NCBI GenBank assembly: GCA_964417785.1
Contig: CAYQJO010000214.1
Span: forward strand, 1 to 7,336
Origin: DAOTUL01 sp034437435
GTDB lineage: Bacteria; Chloroflexota; Anaerolineae; Aggregatilineales; Phototrophicaceae
Reading direction: 5' to 3'
DNA length: 7,336 nt
Shown here: positions 1-6,117 of the stretch, piece by piece
Position numbering within the stretch: position 1 is the stretch's first letter
How the letters are laid out: every line of letters starts with the position of its first letter
Position numbers and translations under genes: made by a program
The notes under the pieces: generated by a model
What the model was told of the DNA's origin: nothing
What the model saw: the letters and a program-made list of their open reading frames with translations, nothing else
Database searches by the model: none

Positions 1-50
1 GGGAAGAAATCGCGATTGCCGATGATCACACCGAGCGTAATGTTACTCAT
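1..50 (-). CDS. L-fucose-isomerase-like protein, N-terminal fragment (runs off left edge)
   Basis: Only the first 16 codons are in the window. The reading starts with ATG at 50-48 and encodes MSNITLGVIIGNRDFFP, with the last residue completed by two bases and any third base. The LGVI(I/V)GNRxFFP pattern is what I recognise as the first beta strand of the L-fucose/L-arabinose isomerase-like superfamily, which interconverts aldoses and ketoses in the cytoplasm. The start is supported by an AAAGGA ribosome binding site at 65-60, nine bases upstream, and by an 8-base overlap with the kinase stop, a coupling style repeated elsewhere in this operon. An isomerase is the expected first enzyme before a sugar kinase. 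With so little sequence the family call is moderately secure and the substrate unknown. Confidence 0.6.
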   Translation of the reverse strand, partial: MSNITLGVIIGNRDFF

Positions 51-1518
51 TCTTATTGGTCCTTTCTAATAAACCTTCTACGGCTGACTGCCAGCCGGTA
101 TAAAATCGTTCAGCCTGTTCTGCATCCATCTGGGGTTCATAGTCCACAAAGCCCAACGGTAAGCGCTCAATGTCGTCCAGCGAGCAGTGACCCAGACCGA
201 GTAAGCCAGCGAATACCGCTCCCAACGCGCTTAACTCAGGTAGAGTAGAAGCCCGCAGCTTGCGCCGGATCATATCGGTGACGAATTGCGTCAGGAAGGT
301 GTTGCGGACTGCGCCGCCGTCGGCGTGGACGACTGTCAGCGGTATTCCGGCATCCTGGGCCATGAGATCGAGTACGTCTTTTACCTGATAGGCGATAGAC
401 TCCAACGCTGCCCGCACCACATGGCTCCGCGTCGTTGAGGGTGTCATGCCGACGATTGCGGCCCTTACATCCGCCCGCCAATATGGAGCGCTGAGACCGA
501 CGAATGCCGGTATGAGATAGACACCGTCGTTGTCGGGTACGCTCTTTGCCAGTTCCTCGGTCTCGGCGGGCGAAGCAATGAGTTGTAATTGATCGCGCAT
601 CCAGTTGATCGTTGCGCCAGTGAAGTTGATGATGCCCTCGAACGCATATGTCGGCTTGCCGTCATAGACCCAACCGATGGTGGTCACAATGCCATTGGGC
701 GAAAACTTTACCTTGTCGCCAATATTCAACAGTACCGATGAACCGGTCCCAAATGTAATTTTGGCCTGACCGGGTGTATAGCATCGTTCGGCGAACAATG
801 CGGCTTGTGAGTCACCCATCACGCCGCAGATCGGTATGGAACTGCCGGTCAGATCAATTTCGCCATAAAGGGCGCTGCTTTCGCGGATTTCGGGCAGCGC
901 ATGCACCGGCACGCCGAACAGGTTGCACAGGTCCGGGTCCCAATCCAGCGTGTGAATGTTGAACAGCAGGGTGCGGCTGGCATTGGTATGGTCGGTGGCG
1001 AATACCTTGCCACCGGTCAGACGATAGATGAGATAAGTGTCGATGGTGCCGATCAGGGCTTCGCCGTCCTGGAGTTTTTGCTTGATATCCGGTTCGTGGT
1101 CGAGCAGCCAGCTTAGCTTGGAGGCCGGGAAATAGGTGTCGATTTTGAGTCCGGTGCGTTCCTGGACCCAATCAGAATGTCCGGCTTCGATTAACTGCTG
1201 GCAGATAGGATCACCCCGGCGGCATAACCAGACAATGGCGTGATACAGCGGTTTGCCGCTGCCTTTCTCGAACACAACAATGGTCTCGCGCTGGTTTGTG
1301 ATACTCAGACAGATGGGTGCAGCGGACGGATTCCTGTGCAGCAGGTTCGAGATGGTGCTGATTGTGTTTGCATAAATCTCTTCAGCGTCGTGTTCGACCC
1401 AACCCGGCTGTGGATAATGCTGCCTGTGTTCGATGGTTTTTGTGTCCACCAGCGTGCCATCCTCATTGAACAGCAGGGCTTTGGTGGCGGATGTACTCTG
1501 GTCAACAGCCAGGATCAT
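43..1518 (-). CDS. FGGY-family carbohydrate kinase, glycerol-kinase-like with altered substrate pocket
   Basis: A full-length FGGY kinase of 491 residues, the usual family size, that should transfer phosphate from ATP to a polyol or ketose in the cytoplasm. It is very like glycerol kinase: NQRET at 75-79, AIVWLCRR at 94-101, GTIDTYLIYRLTGG from 157, TDHTNASRTLLFNIHTLDWD from 175, FGTGSS at 256-261, GLSAPYW at 341-347 and the nucleotide-site DGGAV at 400-404. Aligned by motif to E. coli GlpK, the glycerol-contacting residues R83, E84, W103, Y135 and D245 appear as R77, E78, W97, Y129 and D236, but Q246 is replaced by S237 (GDSQAALF instead of GDQQAALF). That change, the absence of any GlpF or GlpD neighbour, and the transketolase and isomerase partners suggest a different substrate, for example apulose or another short ketose. 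The ATG overlaps the transketolase stop as ATGA and follows a very strong GGAGGTGA site. An automatic label of glycerol kinase would be plausible but may mislead. Confidence 0.93.
   Translation of the reverse strand: MILAVDQSTSATKALLFNEDGTLVDTKTIEHRQHYPQPGWVEHDAEEIYANTISTISNLLHRNPSAAPICLSITNQRETIVVFEKGSGKPLYHAIVWLCRRGDPICQQLIEAGHSDWVQERTGLKIDTYFPASKLSWLLDHEPDIKQKLQDGEALIGTIDTYLIYRLTGGKVFATDHTNASRTLLFNIHTLDWDPDLCNLFGVPVHALPEIRESSALYGEIDLTGSSIPICGVMGDSQAALFAERCYTPGQAKITFGTGSSVLLNIGDKVKFSPNGIVTTIGWVYDGKPTYAFEGIINFTGATINWMRDQLQLIASPAETEELAKSVPDNDGVYLIPAFVGLSAPYWRADVRAAIVGMTPSTTRSHVVRAALESIAYQVKDVLDLMAQDAGIPLTVVHADGGAVRNTFLTQFVTDMIRRKLRASTLPELSALGAVFAGLLGLGHCSLDDIERLPLGFVDYEPQMDAEQAERFYTGWQSAVEGLLERTNKNE
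60..65 (-). promoter_or_regulatory. Ribosome binding site for the isomerase-like gene
   Basis: On the minus strand this reads AAAGGA, nine bases before the ATG at 50-48. It lies inside the 3' end of the kinase gene and supports the view that the short open frame at the window edge is a real, translated gene start. Confidence 0.6.
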
Positions 1519-2456
1519 GTGTTCACCTCCACGCGCAAAAGCTGGCGTGCGGTTGACGCCAATCCGTCTGCCGAAATACCGTAGTGGTCGAAGATTTCAA
1601 GTTGGTCGCCGGTGACGGTGTACTCGTCCGGTATGCCGACGATTTTCATGGGAATGTGGACACCGTGCTGCATCAATACGCTGGCACAGGCTTCACCCAG
1701 GCCCCCGTAGATGCTGTGTTCCTCGACCGTGACCAGTAATCTGGTATTTCGGGCAGCCTCTAACAGGGTGTCCGTGTCCAGCGGTTTGACGGTGTGCATG
1801 CTGATGACACGGCATGACAGACCATTCTGCTCAAGTTGTTGGGCTGCGAGCAATGCCCGTCCGACCGGCTCACCAGTGCCGATAAACGTCACATCTGTGC
1901 CATCTTGAATCGTGATGGCTTTGCCGATTTCAAACTTTGTACCTGCATCATGCAGATCGGTCAGCGGTTTTTTGCCAAATCGGATATACACCGGGCGCGG
2001 GTGAGTGAGCGCGGCCTGGATCGCCGCCTGTGCCTCGAAGTTGTCGGCTGGTGCGACCACATCAATGTTGTTGATAGCCCGCAGAACCGCATAGTCATGT
2101 AGTGAGTGATGAGTTGAACCGAGCGCCCCATAACTGATCCCGGCGCTGATGCCAATTAACTTGACCGGATGATTGGAATAGGCCACATCGTTCTTGATTT
2201 GTTCCAGGGAGCGGGCGGTCAGGAAGCAGGCGGGTGAGACGGCAAATACCTTTTTGCCTGCGGCTGCCAATCCGGCGGCGACACCGACCAGATTCTGTTC
2301 GGCAATGCCCATTTCCACGATCTGATCGGGGAGTTCCTGACTGAACGGGCCGAGTTTGCCTGATCCTCGCGAGTCGCTGGTCACAACGAGTATGTCTCGG
2401 TCGGTGCGGGCCAGTTGTAACAGGGTGTCGGCGAAGACTTCCAGGTTGGGTCTCAT
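1515..2456 (-). CDS. Transketolase, C-terminal subunit (pyrimidine-binding and C-terminal domains)
   Basis: This 313-residue protein is the second half of a split transketolase, which moves a two-carbon ketol unit from a ketose phosphate to an aldose phosphate using thiamine diphosphate. Residues 1-165 form the pyrimidine-binding domain: VEMGIAEQN at 47-55 holds the glutamate (E53) that activates the cofactor ring, GSTHHSLHD at 113-121 has active-site histidines, and PVYIRFGKK at 155-163 closes the domain. The transketolase C-terminal domain follows, with TVEEHSIYGGLGEA around 243-256. The cofactor diphosphate site is missing here and lies in the upstream partner, with which it overlaps by 4 bases (ATGA). 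A GGAG ribosome site at 2468-2465 sits eight bases before the ATG. Homologous two-subunit enzymes include AptB of the apiose pathway, but a general transketolase or a 1-deoxyxylulose-synthase-like relative is not formally excluded. The split, rather than the fused form, suits an accessory catabolic role. Confidence 0.93.
   Translation of the reverse strand: MRPNLEVFADTLLQLARTDRDILVVTSDSRGSGKLGPFSQELPDQIVEMGIAEQNLVGVAAGLAAAGKKVFAVSPACFLTARSLEQIKNDVAYSNHPVKLIGISAGISYGALGSTHHSLHDYAVLRAINNIDVVAPADNFEAQAAIQAALTHPRPVYIRFGKKPLTDLHDAGTKFEIGKAITIQDGTDVTFIGTGEPVGRALLAAQQLEQNGLSCRVISMHTVKPLDTDTLLEAARNTRLLVTVEEHSIYGGLGEACASVLMQHGVHIPMKIVGIPDEYTVTGDQLEIFDHYGISADGLASTARQLLRVEVNT
1523..1530 (-). promoter_or_regulatory. 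Strong Shine-Dalgarno site of the kinase gene
   Basis: On the minus strand this reads GGAGGTGA, complementary to the 16S 3' end over all eight bases, four bases before the ATG at 1518-1516. It is the best ribosome site in the operon and lies inside the last codons of the upstream transketolase subunit, so the kinase may be made in larger amounts than its neighbours. Confidence 0.75.
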
Positions 2457-3262
2457 AGGGCCAACTCCAGTTCCGCCAGTGCCGCCTGGTACTGGTCATC
2501 ATCCGGTACTTTGTGATGCCAGACGACGTTGTTTTCCATGAAGCTGATTCCCTTGCCTTTGACGGTATGGGCCAGAACAAGATTCGGCTTGCCAGCCTCG
2601 AAAGGAAGCTGGTCGAAGGTGCTGATGAGATCGTCGATGTCGTTGCCGTCACAGACTTGCACCGCGCAGCCGAATGCCACAAACTTATCTATAAGTGGTT
2701 CCAACCCCATCACGTCTTCGGTCCCGGCAGTGATCTGAAGGCGGTTGCGGTCCACAATGGCGACCAGGTTGTCCAGCCGATAATGGTTGGCTGCCATGAG
2801 CGCTTCCCAGTTCGACCCTTCCGCCAGTTCACCATCACCGAGCAGCGTGAAGACGCGATTTGAACGCCCGTCCAACCCGGATGCCAGCGCCAACCCGACA
2901 CTGACAGCCAGACCATGACCCAGGCCGCCGGTGTTGTGTTCAACGCCGTTGACTTTGCGTGTCGGATGGCCGACAAAACGTGATTGGAACTGGTTCAGCG
3001 TGTCAAGCTCATCCGCCGGGTAAAAGCCCTTGTCCGCCAGTACCGTATAGAGTGCCTCGACCGAATGGCCTTTACTCTGAATATAATGGTCACGGTCCAC
3101 CAAACCGAAGTTCGCCGGTGTGATGTCCATGACGTGGTTATACAGCACGTTGAGAATGTCGATGCAGGATAAACTGCCCGCTGTATGTCCGGCATTGGCC
3201 TGCTTGATAATGCGCAGGATGGTCCGTCGGTAATCAATTGACTTCTGTTTTAGTTCATGCAT
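2453..3262 (-). CDS. Transketolase, N-terminal subunit (thiamine diphosphate-binding domain)
   Basis: This 269-residue protein is the first half of a split transketolase. The thiamine diphosphate motif is clear: GDG at 142-144 followed by N173 in VDRN, with metal bound between them. Catalytic-site histidines are visible at H26 (NAGHTAGS), H66 (SKGH), H116 (GGLGHG) and H232 (HTVKGKG), and the end has the NNVVWHHKVP signature at 244-253. It must pair with the downstream subunit to build an active site at the dimer interface. The ATG at 3262-3260 overlaps the regulator stop by 8 bases (ATGCATGA); an AGGA ribosome site lies only two bases before it, which is close, so translation probably depends on coupling to the regulator. 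It overlaps the second subunit by ATGA. Length and ends are normal for the split form, so this is not a frameshifted full-length gene. The substrate is unknown. Confidence 0.94.
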   Translation of the reverse strand: MHELKQKSIDYRRTILRIIKQANAGHTAGSLSCIDILNVLYNHVMDITPANFGLVDRDHYIQSKGHSVEALYTVLADKGFYPADELDTLNQFQSRFVGHPTRKVNGVEHNTGGLGHGLAVSVGLALASGLDGRSNRVFTLLGDGELAEGSNWEALMAANHYRLDNLVAIVDRNRLQITAGTEDVMGLEPLIDKFVAFGCAVQVCDGNDIDDLISTFDQLPFEAGKPNLVLAHTVKGKGISFMENNVVWHHKVPDDDQYQAALAELELAL

Positions 3263-4232
3263 CTTCCTGGTCCAATAATCGTCCTGCTGTGTGATGGTCC
3301 GTAATCAGAACATTGATATAGCCGCCAACCAGTGCGCCGCGAATGGCATCGACTTTGCGCTTGCCGCCCGCGATTCCGACTGTCCGCCTGACCTGCTTTA
3401 GTTGGTGCAGGTTCATGCTGATAACGCGCTCATCCATGGGGGTGATGACGGGTTGCCCGTCGGCGTTGAAGAATCGCAAGCATATATCACCTAATGCGCC
3501 GTTCTGGCGCAGCAGGTTGAGTTCGTCTTGTGAAAAGATATTGCCGCTTTGTGCCAGCAGCTTGGAGGGTTCGATGCTGCCAATTCCGACCAGCGCCAAT
3601 GTGATCTGGTCGAATAACGCCACTGCTTGCCGTACAAAGGCGTTGCTCATTAACTCGTCACGGAGTTCAGCCGACGTAACGACGCCCGGTGCAGGAAGAT
3701 AAATGGCCTCGCCATATAGCAGTCGTGTGAATCGTTCGGTGATGCGGGTGGCATAGATTTCGGCTGAGGGATTGCCGACACCGCCCAGGATTTGCACCAC
3801 CTTCGCGCCACTGGGCTTTGCCAGTGGATGCATGGTATCCACCATCGCCAGCAGGGTTGCACTCCAGGAAGAAAGTCCGACGATTTCCTGTTTGCTAACC
3901 GTCGTCTCGACGTAATAAGCGGCAGCGCTGCCGATGTGATGGTAGATAGCGTCTTCGTTCTCTTCATCACAGTGGACAACAATCGCCTGTTTTAAGCCAT
4001 AGCGGGCGCACAGATCATTTTCAAGTTCGTTGTAGACGCCGATCGGCATGTTGACAGAGATACGCACGATGCCTTCTTCTTCGGCGCGTTTGAGCATTCG
4101 GGAGACGGTCGCCTGGGAGAGGTCGAGCTGCCGCGCTATAGCGGTCTGGGTTTGTCGCTGGCTGTAATACAGATATGCGACCCTTGCCAGAAGGCGGCGT
4201 TCCTCATTTAAACGGGACTGATTTGTTTGCAT
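3255..4232 (-). CDS. SorC/DeoR-family sugar-responsive transcriptional regulator
   Basis: A 325-residue protein with the SorC layout. Residues 10-60 are a helix-turn-helix of the type found in SorC, CggR and B. subtilis DeoR, with QTQTAIARQL then DLSQATVSRMLKRAEEEGIV as the two DNA-reading helices. Residues from about 65 to 320 are the sugar-binding domain, with VGLSSWSATLLAMVD, a VVQILGGVGNP strand-loop, LPAPGVV and the terminal VGIAGGKRK and VNVLITD-like segment (here INVLITD). Family members form tetramers whose DNA binding is released or altered by a phosphorylated sugar, so the effector is likely a phosphorylated intermediate of this pathway. It is the first gene of the operon and the divergent control region next to it carries repeated TTGAATRA motifs, so autoregulation and control of the divergent GH2 gene are both likely. 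No good ribosome site precedes the ATG, and the next methionine is too far inside the protein to be an alternative start. Confidence 0.92.
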   Translation of the reverse strand: MQTNQSRLNEERRLLARVAYLYYSQRQTQTAIARQLDLSQATVSRMLKRAEEEGIVRISVNMPIGVYNELENDLCARYGLKQAIVVHCDEENEDAIYHHIGSAAAYYVETTVSKQEIVGLSSWSATLLAMVDTMHPLAKPSGAKVVQILGGVGNPSAEIYATRITERFTRLLYGEAIYLPAPGVVTSAELRDELMSNAFVRQAVALFDQITLALVGIGSIEPSKLLAQSGNIFSQDELNLLRQNGALGDICLRFFNADGQPVITPMDERVISMNLHQLKQVRRTVGIAGGKRKVDAIRGALVGGYINVLITDHHTAGRLLDQEDA

Positions 4233-4259
4233 AATTATTCAAGGCTCTGATCTTATTCA

Positions 4260-4288
4260 ATTATAGCGCTAATTGGGCAAATGGTCAA
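4260..4288 (-). promoter_or_regulatory. Sigma-70-type promoter of the sorC-transketolase-kinase operon
   Basis: On the minus strand a TTGACC -35 element (4288-4283) and a perfect TATAAT -10 element (4265-4260) are 17 bases apart, close to the ideal. Transcription should begin near 4254-4252, leaving a leader of about 20 bases before the regulator ATG at 4232. I found no equally good promoter facing the GH2 gene; the best there is a weak TTGGGC (4273-4278) and TACATT (4294-4299) pair only 15 bases apart. Confidence 0.75.
4264..4271. repeat. Short palindrome TAGCGCTA in the divergent control region
   Basis: A perfect 8-base palindrome lies between the -35 and -10 elements of the minus-strand promoter and its edge shares two bases with the -10. 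It sits within a looser dyad AATTA-TA-GCGCTAATT (4259-4274). LacI-type repressors bind central-CG palindromes of this style, but none is encoded in the window, and a short AT-flanked palindrome can arise by chance. Confidence 0.25.
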
Positions 4289-4316
4289 AAATCTACATTG
4301 AATGAACGCAAATGAA

Positions 4317-4322
4317 AGAGGG
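4317..4322 (+). promoter_or_regulatory. Ribosome binding site that fixes the GH2 start at 4327
   Basis: AGAGGG here contains GAGG five bases before the ATG at 4327. The upstream in-frame ATG at 4312 has no purine-rich site before it and would place this sequence inside the coding region, so the later start is preferred. Confidence 0.6.
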
Positions 4323-4326
4323 GCTT

Positions 4327-6117
4327 ATGACAATCCCACGCGATGAATACCCGCGTCCACAGTTTGTACGCAATGAATGGCTTTGTCTGAACGGTGAATG
4401 GCAGTTCGAGATTGACCAGGGCGACAGCGGCCTGGAGCGCGGCCTGCTGGATCGTGATCTGGACGGCACGATAATCGTTCCATTCTGCCCGGAGTCGAAG
4501 CTTTCTGGTGTCGAGAACCTGGATTATCTGGAAGCAGTCTGGTATCGCCGTCAGGTAACGGTACCGGCGGAATGGGGCGACCGGCGCGTGCTGCTGCATT
4601 TCCAGGCGGTCGATTATGACGCGACGGTCTGGGTGGACGATGTTGAAGTCGGGCGGCATCGGGGCGGCTTTTCGCCTTTTACCTGTGATCTGGGAGTGGT
4701 GGCAGGCGAGACGCTGACGCTGGTGGTGCGTGCGCGGGATAGCCATCGGCCACCACAGCCACGCGGCAAGCAAGCGCAGGATTACGGCCCGAACCGTGCG
4801 ATCTATGTGCGCACAACCGGTATCTGGCAGACGGTATGGATGGAGCCGGTACCGGAGGTAGCGTTGGGTCGCCCGCGCATCACGCCGGATATAGCGAATG
4901 GCGCGTTCTACCTGGAACAGCCCATCAGCAACAACCGTGCGGGATTGCGGTTACGGGCAACGCTCAAAGATGAGCAGGGCGAGGTGGTCACAATGGAATG
5001 CGCGGCTGATCTCGATCTATCCCCGCGACTGGTCCTGATGATCCCAGAGGACCGGCGGCGGTTGTGGTCGCTGGGCGATCCGCATCTCTATGATCTCGAC
5101 ATCGCATTGGTGGACGCCGATGGTCAGGTGGTGGACCGGGCCAGCAGTTACGCCGGTCTGCGCAGCATCGCCATTGACGGCAAGGCGATCAAGCTGAACG
5201 GCGAAGTGGTCTTCCAGCGGTTGGTGCTGGATCAGGGGTACTACCCGGATGGTATCATGACCGCGCCATCCGATGAGGCGCTGCGTGAAGACATCGAATT
5301 GAGCATGGCTGCCGGTTTCAACGGGGCCAGATTGCACCAGAAGGTGTTTGAGGAGCGATACCTGTATCATGCGGATAAGCTCGGCTATATGGTGTGGGGT
5401 GAGTTCCCGGATTGGGGCAGCCGCCTGCGTTATGGGCTGCGAGATAGTCCGCTGCAACCAACCCCATCGTATATCACCGAATGGCTGGAAGTGCTGGAAC
5501 GCGATTATTCACATCCGAGCATCGTCGGTTGGTGTCCATTGAATGAGACGTGGCAGGCGTTGACAGATCGCATCAATGTGTTGGATGAGGTGACACGCGG
5601 TATGTTCCTGGCGACGAAAGCGATGGACGGTACACGCCCGGTTCTCGACGCATCCGGTTATGCGCATCGTGTGCCGGAATCTGATGTCTACGACAGTCAT
5701 GACTACGACCAGAACCCGGAGACCTTTGCCGCACGGCATGCTGGCCTTGCCAACGGCCAGCCTTATGTGAACAGCCGTGATGGACAAACCTGGTCGATCC
5801 CGTACCGGGGCCAGCCGTATTTCGTCAGCGAGTTCGGTGGTATCTGGTGGAATCCTGATGTGCAGCAAGGTGAGGATTCCTGGGGCTACGGTGAGCGTCC
5901 CCGGACTCTTGATGAATTCTATGACCGTTTCGAGCGGTTGTGTGGCATCCTGCTCGATGATCCGGACATGTTCGGTTACTGCTACACGCAGTTAACCGAC
6001 ATTTACCAGGAGCAAAACGGCATCTACAAGTACAATCGAGGCGAAAAGTTCGATATGGCACGTATTCGTCGGGCGCAGGAGCGGCCCGCTGCAATCGAAA
6101 GGACATCTGATGGCTAA
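4327..6117 (+). CDS. Glycoside hydrolase family 2 protein, cytoplasmic, substrate unknown
   Basis: A 596-residue family 2 glycosidase in its compact form, a retaining enzyme that removes a terminal beta-linked sugar. The N-terminal sugar-binding jelly roll spans about 10-175 (starting PRPQFVRNEWLCLNGEW, with VWVDDVEVGRHRGGFSPF in its middle), an immunoglobulin-like domain about 180-270, and the catalytic barrel about 275-585. The acid/base is E407 in GWCPLNETW and the nucleophile E502 in FVSEFGG. It stops soon after the barrel, lacking the extra C-terminal domains of large LacZ types. No signal peptide is present, so it acts on imported glycosides. The NxK motif that marks beta-glucuronidases is not seen; the corresponding end-of-barrel loop reads QEQNGIY. 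Beta-galactosidase, beta-mannosidase or alpha-L-arabinofuranosidase-like activity cannot be told apart here. It is divergent from the SorC operon and overlaps the dehydrogenase by 8 bases. I start it at 4327 because of the ribosome site; 4312 is an in-frame alternative adding five residues. Confidence 0.92.
   Translation: MTIPRDEYPRPQFVRNEWLCLNGEWQFEIDQGDSGLERGLLDRDLDGTIIVPFCPESKLSGVENLDYLEAVWYRRQVTVPAEWGDRRVLLHFQAVDYDATVWVDDVEVGRHRGGFSPFTCDLGVVAGETLTLVVRARDSHRPPQPRGKQAQDYGPNRAIYVRTTGIWQTVWMEPVPEVALGRPRITPDIANGAFYLEQPISNNRAGLRLRATLKDEQGEVVTMECAADLDLSPRLVLMIPEDRRRLWSLGDPHLYDLDIALVDADGQVVDRASSYAGLRSIAIDGKAIKLNGEVVFQRLVLDQGYYPDGIMTAPSDEALREDIELSMAAGFNGARLHQKVFEERYLYHADKLGYMVWGEFPDWGSRLRYGLRDSPLQPTPSYITEWLEVLERDYSHPSIVGWCPLNETWQALTDRINVLDEVTRGMFLATKAMDGTRPVLDASGYAHRVPESDVYDSHDYDQNPETFAARHAGLANGQPYVNSRDGQTWSIPYRGQPYFVSEFGGIWWNPDVQQGEDSWGYGERPRTLDEFYDRFERLCGILLDDPDMFGYCYTQLTDIYQEQNGIYKYNRGEKFDMARIRRAQERPAAIERTSDG

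Larger units (their letters stand above)
4235..4305. promoter_or_regulatory. Candidate SorC-type operator: three TTGAATRA elements around the promoter
   Basis: Two exact copies of TTGAATAA occur on the minus strand at 4260-4253 and 4242-4235, 18 bases apart, and an opposite copy with one change, TTGAATGA, lies on the plus strand at 4298-4305. One copy abuts the -10 element at the likely transcription start, one lies in the leader and one just upstream of the -35 element. A palindrome of TTGAA/TTCAA halves plus a direct repeat of one half is, as I recall it, how the SorC-family DeoR operator of Bacillus subtilis is arranged. The adjacent regulator is the obvious binding protein. This is inference from motif and position. 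Confidence 0.5.

Noticed and set aside
43..1518. Simple assignment of the kinase as glycerol kinase glpK
   Set aside because: Motif similarity is strong, but the Q246-equivalent is Ser, no glycerol genes are nearby, and the operon partners point to an aldose/ketose pathway.
2453..3262. Possible frameshifted full-length transketolase split into two reading frames
   Set aside because: Each half begins with its own ATG and ribosome site, the junction is a clean ATGA overlap, both halves have normal domain ends, and two-subunit transketolases are a known form.
4312..4326. Upstream in-frame ATG as the GH2 start
   Set aside because: It has no ribosome site, whereas AGAGGG inside this stretch fits the ATG at 4327, and the family usually begins close to the PRPQFVR segment.
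4285..4773. Antisense open frame of 162 codons opposite the GH2 start
   Set aside because: Its protein matches no family I recognise, it crosses the control region and it lies opposite a clearly coding frame with intact motifs; it is a shadow. The same applies to the other frames antisense to the six genes.
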